Positions 1-6,510 of a stretch of 10,984 bases of DNA are shown here, piece after piece. Every line of letters begins with the position of its first letter. Position 1 is the first letter of the stretch. Location of the stretch: the NCBI GenBank assembly GCA_964456185.1, contig CAYVZZ010000073.1, positions 1 to 10,984 of the forward strand, read 5' to 3'. A model generated the notes under the pieces. That model had not been told where the DNA came from and made no database searches. It worked only from the letters and a program-made list of their open reading frames with translations. A program made the position numbers and the translations under genes. The stretch comes from CAYVZZ01 sp964456185 (GTDB taxonomy: Bacteria; Pseudomonadota; Gammaproteobacteria; Pseudomonadales; Alcanivoracaceae).

Positions 1-1
1 C

Positions 2-676
2 TGGCACTTGCGTAACGCTCCTGCCAACCACAAACGGCAGCATTTCTCTGTCGTGGAATAACGCAACCTAAAGGAACTGAACGGCATCGCTTGTTTTGGT
101 TGGGAAGACAATCCACCTGCCAAACAACAGATCATCGCCTCGCGCCATTTTGGCAATCCATTGTCGGATCTAGCTGATCTCAAAGTGCCCATCCAGCACC
201 ATATCAGTCGAGCCGCCGAGAAACTGCGTCATCAAAGCTCCCTGACTGGGCGCGTGGGTGTGTGGCTCGAAACTAACCGTTTCCGGCCTCAAGACAAGCA
301 ATACCACCCCTTCAAGAGCCAACGCCTGCCATGCCCCACGGACGACACGGCGTTACTGTCACGCTGCGCCACACAGCTGCTCAGCACCATCTGGCAGCCA
401 GACTACCGTTTTGTGAAAGCAGGCGTCATGCTGGACGACATCCGCCCCAGCGACATGGCACAGGGTGACTTGTTCGCAACAAGCCCACATCAAAGCCTGA
501 GCGAGCGCACACGCCTAATGGCATTGATCGACCAAGCCAACCGCCGCTGGGGCGGCCACACCTTGGGCATTGGATACGGCGGCATCAAAGAAAAAGGCGG
601 TTGGATCATGAAACGCAGCATGAAGAGCCCCAACTACACCACCTGCTGGGAAGAGCTGCGGCAGGTTACCTCATAG
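2..676 (+). pseudogene. umuC: UmuC (DNA polymerase V catalytic subunit) remnant, C-terminal part with in-frame stop
   Basis: One reading frame running from the window edge to a TAG at 674-676 matches the little-finger and C-terminal part of UmuC, the error-prone SOS polymerase subunit. Recognisable pieces are FSVVE followed by KELNGIACF, then PPAKQQIIASRHFG, then RAAEKLR, and the typical UmuC ending MKRSMKSPNYTTCWEELRQV. The frame is broken by TAA at 59-61. At that place UmuC proteins normally have VVxERTxREL, so the stop can be explained by one GAA-to-TAA change. The palm and catalytic residues lie left of the window and cannot be judged. A TTG at 161 opens a 171-residue frame after the stop, but it begins in the middle of a domain and is unlikely to be a separate gene. 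No umuD is visible. The gene probably marks the old chromosomal border of the island. Confidence 0.85.
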
Positions 677-744
677 CTGCTGAGTTATAAGCGTCGCGTC
701 ACCACAGCCGACTTCCTGCCAATTTCGGCTAGCAACGCGCACTC

Positions 745-810
745 AAAGTCACCTTAAAAACGCGAGGCAGCCAGGCCAGTCTGTCCATGCTTATCAAAGT
801 CACTTTAAAC
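745..810 (+). repeat. Direct repeat copy A (about 66 bp), each copy holding two AAAGTCRCTT-like boxes
   Basis: This stretch matches 1296-1361 without gaps. The first 24 bases differ at one position (AAAGTCACCTTAAAAACGCG followed by AGGC), the middle is weakly conserved, and a second AAAGTC box begins exactly 51 bases after the first in both copies (796 here, 1347 there). The two boxes inside each copy are themselves similar (AAAGTCACCTTA and AAAGTCACTTTA). Repeated short boxes at fixed spacing are typical of transposon ends, for example IS21-like ends, but no transposase gene is present and I cannot assign a family. Confidence 0.7.
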
Positions 811-854
811 ACCAGCTTCTGGTCACACCCCACACAGGAAGGTGAAGTGATGTT

Positions 855-1157
855 TCAGATAGCGAAGCTGTGACTTTCTCCGCTTGGGAGCAGTACCGAG
901 ATACTGGCCTTGCCACCACCGGCCTCAACGAACCGTTTGAGGCTAGAGAGCGTGATGTCACGACCAGTTCGTTCCATGAGGGCAATAGATTGCTGACTTA
1001 CACCAAGAGTTTCCGCAATCTCGCTTTGCGTTTTCTTCATCATGGTGCGGACTTTGTTCAGCTGGATGCCAAGATTCATCGCATCTGCTTTGTCCCTTGC
1101 TGCCGCCACAACTTTCGGCTTTTCCGTCTTCAATATTTGATCCAGTGTCCTGGCCAT
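855..1157 (-). CDS. XRE-family helix-turn-helix antitoxin-like regulator (orphan)
   Basis: This 100-residue protein begins MARTLDQIL and has a helix-turn-helix at about residues 43-62 (TQSEIAETLGVSQQSIALME). A short tail follows (SSLKRFVEAGGGKASISVLL) that is typical of the small HTH antitoxins paired with RelE/HigB-type toxins. Such antitoxins bind the toxin and repress their own promoter. In those pairs the toxin gene normally lies immediately upstream, overlapping or nearly touching the antitoxin start. Here the upstream minus strand (above 1157) shows no RelE/HigB-like sequence, only a short hydrophobic open frame ending at 1164. The gene is therefore an orphan antitoxin or solitary regulator. 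It is transcribed away from the BREX operon and lies between two direct repeats, which suggests a separately acquired small module. Confidence 0.8.
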   Translation of the reverse strand: MARTLDQILKTEKPKVVAAARDKADAMNLGIQLNKVRTMMKKTQSEIAETLGVSQQSIALMERTGRDITLSSLKRFVEAGGGKASISVLLPSGESHSFAI

Positions 1158-1423
1158 TTTGTGTCACCTAACGTCGCTATGCTCACGAAGTATCGCATCG
1201 CCAACGGTCATATCAACTACCACGGCAAACCGCTCAAACTTAAACCAAATGCCCCACGCCCCCAGCAAAATCCACCCTGCCAAACAATACCACTTAAAGC
1301 CACCTTAAAAACGCGAGGCGCCCGTGCCGCTCTGATTACGCATATAAAAGTCGCTTAAAGAACCTCCGCCTGTCTGACCCCACTCCACTCCTGCAGGTAT
1401 TTGCGGCTCAAACTGGGTTAATA
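1158..1423. other. Intergenic stretch between antitoxin and BREX promoter
   Basis: No convincing gene is seen here. It contains repeat copy B (1296-1361) and, on the minus strand, an open frame of 46 codons (1304 down to a TGA at 1166-1164). That frame would encode a hydrophobic segment (LAGWILLGAWGIWFKFERF) but has only a TTG (1283) as a possible upstream start. Its stop lies six bases before the antitoxin ATG. It could be a small membrane peptide, the remains of a replaced toxin gene, or chance. The part from 1362 to 1423 shows no further structure that I recognise. Confidence 0.4.
1296..1361 (+). repeat. Direct repeat copy B (about 66 bp)
   Basis: This is the second copy of the repeat at 745-810, in the same orientation and 551 bases further on. 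The conserved 5' part is AAAGCCACCTTAAAAACGCG followed by AGGC, and the second box AAAGTCGCTTAAA starts at 1347. Together the two copies bracket the orphan antitoxin gene. The divergence in the middle suggests an old duplication or two independent insertions of the same small element. Confidence 0.7.
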
Positions 1424-1452
1424 TTGCCAGTTCGCGTATAACCCCCTAGTAT
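1424..1452 (+). promoter_or_regulatory. Predicted sigma70-type promoter of the BREX operon
   Basis: TTGCCA (1424-1429) and TAGTAT (1447-1452) are separated by exactly 17 bases and match the -35 and -10 consensus in four and five of six positions. Transcription would start near 1459, a short distance before the first gene of the operon. No other pair of boxes of this quality was found between the antitoxin and the HTH gene. Confidence 0.6.
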
Positions 1453-1510
1453 TCCAACGACAACATCAACAACTTCATGCATGCGCCACAAAACGGGGTA
1501 TCCGCCTACC

Positions 1511-1714
1511 ATGCCAGAACCAGACGATCGCTGGCTGTCAGTCAGTGATATTTGCCAACATCTAGGCGTCAGCCAAGACACCATCTACCGTTGGATAGAG
1601 CAACGCGCCCTACCCGCCCACCGCGTAGGTCGCTTCTGGAAGTTCAAAAAAGCCGACGTCGATGCTTGGGTGCGTGACGGCAACGCCGCTGATGCAGGTG
1701 AAAAACATGACTGA
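1511..1714 (+). CDS. Small excisionase-type helix-turn-helix DNA-binding protein
   Basis: This is a 67-residue protein with an MerR/excisionase-like winged helix-turn-helix. WLSVSDICQHLGVSQDTIYR (about residues 8-27) is the HTH, and LPAHRVGRFWKFKKADVDAWV (about 34-54) is the wing and last helix. Proteins of this type act as excisionases (Xis/AlpA) or as small local repressors. It is the first gene of the BREX operon and its stop overlaps the brxA start by a few bases, so it is translated with the operon. An autoregulatory role is the simplest inference; there is no integrase in the window for it to partner. An in-frame ATG at 1481 would add ten residues that do not look like the family, and it has no ribosome site. 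ATG 1511 is preceded by a weak GGGG (1495-1498), so it is preferred, but the start is uncertain. Confidence 0.85.
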   Translation: MPEPDDRWLSVSDICQHLGVSQDTIYRWIEQRALPAHRVGRFWKFKKADVDAWVRDGNAADAGEKHD

Positions 1715-2510
1715 CCACGCGGCCATGTCAACATCGCCTTTAGAAAGGTTCGGCTTCAAATTCAACCTAGGTGGAGCTCATTCATCGCGCACGCTCATGC
1801 TGAATGAGCTGTCCACCCTACTCGACTACGTGGATAGTCCCCAAGAAACACAAAAAGGCTACCAAGCCGCGATCGAAACAGACAATTGCCTGAGCAAGCG
1901 CTCGACCAAGACCCGCCAGCTGACTTTTCGGCATCTGGTCGATCTCTACGCACTAGACAGCCAACTGTTAGTGTTTCGCGCCCTACTCTATTTTTGGCAG
2001 CGAGACGAGGCCAGCCGGCCATTACTGTCCCTGTTGTGCGCCTATGTACGCGATAGCTTGTTGCGTGCCTCTGCCTCTGTTGTACTACCAGTACACTTGG
2101 GCGATATCGTAAGCCGCCAGGCGCAAGAGGAATCCATAGAAGAACAATCACCTGGCCGATTCAGCCCGGCAACGCTGAAATCCACCGCCCAAAACATCAA
2201 CTCAAGCTGGACCAAATCGGGCCACCTTATGGGCCGTGCAAAAAAAATTCGCACCCAAGCTCAGGCCACACCGGGCAGCACTGCCTACGCCTTGTTACTG
2301 GCGCATCTCAGCGGCTTACGCGGACAACAGCTTTTCAACAACGGTTACACTGCACTATTGGATTGTCCCGCAAGCGTGGCCATGGAGCTGGCTCAAGCCG
2401 CCTCGGCAAAGGGCTGGATGACGTTTAAGCATATTGGCGAAGTGGTTGAAGTAAGCTTTCCCGGCTTAATCACCGCGCAAGAACAGGAGTGGTTAGATGA
2501 ACAAGGTTGA
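1707..2510 (+). CDS. brxA: BrxA-like BREX protein (DUF1819 type)
   Basis: This is a 267-residue protein without signal peptide or membrane segments. The layout fits BrxA, the small helical DNA-binding BREX protein. It has an N-terminal segment with FKFNLGGAHSSRTLML, then LSKRSTKTRQLTFRHLVDLY, then a helical core rich in Leu (LLVFRALLYFWQRD). The C-terminal half contains FSPATLKSTAQNINSSW and SGHLMGRAKKI, and ends with GWMTFKHIGEVVEVSFPG. That last part resembles the BrxA ending, where a wing-like segment precedes a Y/F-P. It is longer than the roughly 200 residues of well-studied BrxA and is divergent, so the assignment rests on layout plus its position directly before brxB. ATG 1707 overlaps the stop of the HTH gene and has an AGG (1696-1698) at good spacing. 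A longer open frame from 1662 lacks support. It is coupled to both neighbours by overlap. Confidence 0.75.
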   Translation: MTDHAAMSTSPLERFGFKFNLGGAHSSRTLMLNELSTLLDYVDSPQETQKGYQAAIETDNCLSKRSTKTRQLTFRHLVDLYALDSQLLVFRALLYFWQRDEASRPLLSLLCAYVRDSLLRASASVVLPVHLGDIVSRQAQEESIEEQSPGRFSPATLKSTAQNINSSWTKSGHLMGRAKKIRTQAQATPGSTAYALLLAHLSGLRGQQLFNNGYTALLDCPASVAMELAQAASAKGWMTFKHIGEVVEVSFPGLITAQEQEWLDEQG

Positions 2511-3048
2511 GCGACTGCTACACACCTACAATAACCACATTAGCGTGCCTTGGCGGCAGGGAGTCGCGGCGCAACAACGCGTGATATTTTGTGTTTACGA
2601 CCCTGCCGAAGAACGCCGTATGCGTGCCAACATAGGTGAGTTCGAGCTGGCTACCCAGCAAGCCAACCATCGCTGGGCACTATTCGACCTCACCCCCAGC
2701 TTTGCACAGTGGCTTAGTGCCCAGCGCTATGCCGAAGGGCACTATAAATCACCCGACAAGCTGCCAACATTGTTGCGCCGCTACCCACCCTTTATTGAAC
2801 AAGAATTTGCCGCTTTCAATGAAAAACAGCAGCCAGACGAAAACACCGTCGTGGCGCTACTGGGTGTTGGCTCTTTATTTGGCTTCGTCAAAGCCAAGCA
2901 GATTATCGACCTGCTTAGCCCGCTAATTCCGGGGCGGCTATTGGTGTTTTTCCCCGGTAGCTACGAAAACAACAACTATCGCTTGCTCGATGGCTATGAC
3001 GGCTGGGGCTACCACGCCATTCCCATCACCGCCGGAAAACAATTCTAA
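2497..3048 (+). CDS. brxB: BrxB, BREX protein (DUF1788)
   Basis: This is a 183-residue protein matching the DUF1788/BrxB family, an essential BREX component of unknown biochemical activity in the cytoplasm. The strongest match is the C-terminal block, about residues 145-177: PGRLLVFFPGSYENNNYRLL followed by DGYDGWGYHAIPI. Before it comes the typical VVALLGVGSLFGFVKAKQII segment. The N-terminal part includes RVIFCVYDPAEERRMRANIG and WALFDLTPSFAQWL. Length agrees with the family (close to 200 residues). The start ATG overlaps the end of brxA by 14 bases and has a strong ribosome site AGGAG (2485-2489) seven bases upstream. No membrane segment is present. The neighbours brxA and brxC support the call. 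Confidence 0.93.
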   Translation: MNKVERLLHTYNNHISVPWRQGVAAQQRVIFCVYDPAEERRMRANIGEFELATQQANHRWALFDLTPSFAQWLSAQRYAEGHYKSPDKLPTLLRRYPPFIEQEFAAFNEKQQPDENTVVALLGVGSLFGFVKAKQIIDLLSPLIPGRLLVFFPGSYENNNYRLLDGYDGWGYHAIPITAGKQF

Positions 3049-3071
3049 AAAGGATGCTCAAGAGACACGCC

Positions 3072-6000
3072 ATGAAAAACCGCGACATTTACCAAACCGA
3101 CCCCTCACAAAGCGCGCTGGCCAACCAGGGTGTCGCCAACGTCAACGACGAAGCCACTGAAAAAGCCCTGTCGGTACTGCGCTACGAGCTCACCACCTTT
3201 GTGTGTGATGGCCAATACAAAAAAGGCATGGCGCATATTTTAGAGACCTTCTTGAGCAACCTCAGTCAGGCAGAACAACCGGGGGTATGGGTCAGCGGCT
3301 TTTACGGTTCGGGCAAATCCCACCTCGTTAAAATGTTGCGCGCGCTGTGGGTAGATACTCCATTCAGCGATGGAGCCAGCGCCCGTGGCTTGGCAAGGCT
3401 ACCGCAAACCATTCAGGACCACCTCAAAGAGCTCACCACTCAGGGCAAACGCCATGGTGGGCTGCATGCAGCCTCAGGCACATTAGGCGCTGCCGCCAGT
3501 GGTAGCGTGCGACTGGCGTTGCTGCGCATTATTTTTAAATCAGCCGGACTGCCCGAGCAATATCCGGTAGCGCGCCTCGTCATGTGGCTGCGCGACCAGG
3601 GCATCGAAGAAAGCGTGCGCCAACAGGTAGAAGACAACGGCTACGACTGGCAGGAAGAGCTGGATAACTTCACCCTTGCCGAGGGATTACATGCTGCGCT
3701 TGCCGCCGCCAAGCCGAATATTTTTCCTAATGAAGCCGCCTGCGCCGATGTGCTGAGCCGCACCTACCCGCATGTTAACGACATTTCGAACGAAGAAATG
3801 ACCCGCGCCATACGCCAAGCCATCACCAAAAACGGCAAATTCCCGCTCACGTTAATCGTGCTCGATGAGGTGCAGCAATACATCGGCACCGACGGCCAGC
3901 GCTCAATCGACGTGCAAGAAGTGGTCGAAACCGTCTGCAAGCAATTTGCCGGCCAGCTACTATTTATTGGCACCGGCCAAACTGCCGTTACCGGCACTAG
4001 CAATTTGAAAAAGCTTGAAGGCCGCTTCACCGTGCGCCTAGAGCTATCCGACGCCGACGTCGATGCCGTGGTGCGGCAGGTTATTCTGGCTAAAAAGCCC
4101 GGGGCACGAGACCCGGTGCAACAGGTGATGGAAACTAACCTAGGTGAAATCTCCCGCCACCTGACGGGCACTACGCTTGCTCATCAACAGACCGATATTA
4201 CCCACTTCTCACAGGATTACCCCATCCTGCCAGTGCGCCGCCGCTTCTGGGAAAACACCCTGCGTGTGCTCGACCAAACCGGCACCGACAGCCAGCTGCG
4301 CAACCAGTTAAGCCTGGTGCACAAGGTCATTCAAACCAATCTGGATGCCCCGCTGGGCCATGTTATCACCGCCGACTACCTGTATTTTGAATCGGCCGAC
4401 CGCATGATTCAGTCGCACACCGTGCCGCGCCGGCTTTACGAAAAAACCCTCAGCTGGATTAACGGCAGCGCCGATGAAAAACTCACCGCGCGCGCCTGTG
4501 CCGTGGTGTTCTTAATCAACAAACTTAACGGCCACAACCAAGACATCGGTATTCGCGCCACCATCGACACCATTGCCGACCTCTTGGTAGAAGACCTCAT
4601 CGCCGGCAGTAGCAGCCTGCGCGCCCAACTACCTGCCCTGCTCGATCACTGCGATCAGCTCATCAAGGTGGGCCAAGAATATCGCATCCAAACCGAGGAA
4701 AGCGCCGCTTGGATGGATGAATTCCAGAGCCAACGCGCAGCCCTGGGTAATGAAGCCTATCGTATTGAAAACGAACGCGACGACCGCATTCGCCGCACCA
4801 TGGCGCAGCACACTAAAAGCATTCGCCTTACCCAAGGCCAGGTGAATGAATCACGTCAATTGCGCTTAAACTTTGATGCCAGCCTGCCAGCCGATGCCGA
4901 CCAGCATATTTACGCTTGGGTACGTGACGGCTGGAGCACCGATGCCAACAATGTGAAGGCTGAGGCCCGACAGGCCGGCAACCAATCACCCACCTTGTTT
5001 GTGTTTTTGCCCAAACGCGCCGGCGACGACCTACGCACCAGCATCATGGACTTCAAGGCCGCCAGCGCCACCCTCGAAAAACGCGGCATTCCCAACGGTG
5101 CAGAGGGCACAGAAGCCCACGCCGCCATGGAAACCACCAGAAGAACCGCCGAAGCACGTATTAACGAGCTGCTGCAAGATGCCCTCTCAGGTGCCCAAGT
5201 ATTTCAGGCAGGCGGCACCGAACTCAGTGGTAACAGCCTGCAAGACATGCTCACAGAGGCCGCCAACAACGCCCTAAAGCGCCTTTACCCGCAATTTAAC
5301 TTGGCCGATCACAGCGGCTGGGGAAAAGCCTACGACAGAGCCAAAAAAGGCGCACCCGATGCGCTTAAGGCCGTGGGTTACGATGGCGATGTGGCCAACC
5401 ACAGCGTGTGCAAGGCGATACTCGCCCATATAGGCGCGGGCAAATCGGGCAGCGACATTCGCGGCTATTTCGAAGCCTCGCCCTACGGCTGGCCGGGCGA
5501 TGCCATCGACGGCGGTTTGCAAATCCTGCTAGTGGCAGGGCTTATTCGTGCCGATGACGGTCGCCAGCCTGTTAAGCCCACCGAACTTGAGCGCAAAAAC
5601 ATCGGCAAAACCCATTTCAAAATGGAATCGGTCACCCTCACCACCGCCCAGCGCATCAAAATTCGTAAGCTGCTGCAACAGCTTGGCATTCAGTGCAAAA
5701 ACGGCGAAGAATCGCCACAGGTACCGGCTTTTTTGCAAGCACTCAATACCCTAGCCGATAGCGCCGGTGGCGAGGCCCCACAACCCGCTCGCCCCGACAC
5801 CGCCTTTATCGACAACCTGCGCCAACAGGCCGGCAACGAACAACTGCTGGCGCTTCACCAGCAAAGAGACACCATCAGCCAGTGCATTAGCCAATGGCAA
5901 GACCAAGCCAAACACATTCAAAAACAATGGCCCGCCTGGCAGCAGTTGACCCAGCTGCTTAACGCCGCCAATGGCCTAGCAGAACAAGCCCAATGCCAGC

Positions 6001-6506
6001 AGCAGGCCGACACCATTCGCCAGCAGCGCCAACTGCTAGCCACGCCCGACCCGGTTACCCCCATCATTAGCCAACTCACCCAAGCCCTACGCGAGCGCCT
6101 AAACCTGCTGCACACGCAATACAGCAACGGCCACAAGCAAGGCATGGCACGGCTTGAGCAAGATGCCAACTGGGCACAGCTCAGCCCGGAACAGCGCAAC
6201 AAACTGCTTGCCGCCCAGCGCCTTACCCTGGCCGACCAACCAACAATCGCGGTCACCTCCACCCAAGACATTCTCACCACCCTGAGCCATTTATCCTTGG
6301 TCAGTTTTGACGATCGCATCACCGCGCTAGCCGGTGCCTTTAATGCCGCCGCCCTACGCGCCGCCGAACTATGCGAGCCGCAGGTGCAGTTTGTGCACCT
6401 GCCCACACGCACCTTAAAAACCGAGGCCGACATCAACGCCTGGCTGAAAGAGGCCGAGCAACAACTCAACACAGCCCTCACCAAGGGCCCAGTGTCCGTG
6501 AGGTAA
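3072..6506 (+). CDS. brxC: BrxC, BREX P-loop ATPase
   Basis: This is a very large ATPase of 1144 residues, the usual size for BrxC (about 1100-1250). BrxC is the AAA+-like NTPase of BREX and is required for phage blocking. The Walker A motif GFYGSGKS is at about residues 76-83 inside VWVSGFYGSGKSHLVKML. The Walker B motif is IVLDEVQQYI, with Asp and Glu at about 265-266. After the ATPase part comes a long helical region with DRIRRTMAQHTKSIRLTQGQ near the middle and a Gln-rich, probably coiled-coil C-terminal third (for example QQQADTIRQQRQLL). ATG 3072 is chosen because MKNRDIYQTDPSQSALANQG fits the family's first residues and AAGAGA lies just upstream. ATG 3054 would put the AAAGG motif too close to the start. 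The gene begins 23 bases after brxB and ends 4 bases before the next gene, so it lies within the same transcript. Confidence 0.95.
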   Translation: MKNRDIYQTDPSQSALANQGVANVNDEATEKALSVLRYELTTFVCDGQYKKGMAHILETFLSNLSQAEQPGVWVSGFYGSGKSHLVKMLRALWVDTPFSDGASARGLARLPQTIQDHLKELTTQGKRHGGLHAASGTLGAAASGSVRLALLRIIFKSAGLPEQYPVARLVMWLRDQGIEESVRQQVEDNGYDWQEELDNFTLAEGLHAALAAAKPNIFPNEAACADVLSRTYPHVNDISNEEMTRAIRQAITKNGKFPLTLIVLDEVQQYIGTDGQRSIDVQEVVETVCKQFAGQLLFIGTGQTAVTGTSNLKKLEGRFTVRLELSDADVDAVVRQVILAKKPGARDPVQQVMETNLGEISRHLTGTTLAHQQTDITHFSQDYPILPVRRRFWENTLRVLDQTGTDSQLRNQLSLVHKVIQTNLDAPLGHVITADYLYFESADRMIQSHTVPRRLYEKTLSWINGSADEKLTARACAVVFLINKLNGHNQDIGIRATIDTIADLLVEDLIAGSSSLRAQLPALLDHCDQLIKVGQEYRIQTEESAAWMDEFQSQRAALGNEAYRIENERDDRIRRTMAQHTKSIRLTQGQVNESRQLRLNFDASLPADADQHIYAWVRDGWSTDANNVKAEARQAGNQSPTLFVFLPKRAGDDLRTSIMDFKAASATLEKRGIPNGAEGTEAHAAMETTRRTAEARINELLQDALSGAQVFQAGGTELSGNSLQDMLTEAANNALKRLYPQFNLADHSGWGKAYDRAKKGAPDALKAVGYDGDVANHSVCKAILAHIGAGKSGSDIRGYFEASPYGWPGDAIDGGLQILLVAGLIRADDGRQPVKPTELERKNIGKTHFKMESVTLTTAQRIKIRKLLQQLGIQCKNGEESPQVPAFLQALNTLADSAGGEAPQPARPDTAFIDNLRQQAGNEQLLALHQQRDTISQCISQWQDQAKHIQKQWPAWQQLTQLLNAANGLAEQAQCQQQADTIRQQRQLLATPDPVTPIISQLTQALRERLNLLHTQYSNGHKQGMARLEQDANWAQLSPEQRNKLLAAQRLTLADQPTIAVTSTQDILTTLSHLSLVSFDDRITALAGAFNAAALRAAELCEPQVQFVHLPTRTLKTEADINAWLKEAEQQLNTALTKGPVSVR

Positions 6507-6510
6507 CGCC

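Noticed and set aside
870..1358. Plus-strand open frame of 162 codons across the antitoxin gene
   Set aside because: It is antisense to the recognised HTH antitoxin and has no family resemblance; its end simply translates repeat copy B.
745..1361. Direct repeats considered as integron attC sites flanking a gene cassette
   Set aside because: The repeats lack the paired RYYYAAC and GTTRRRY boxes and the imperfect palindrome that attC sites need.
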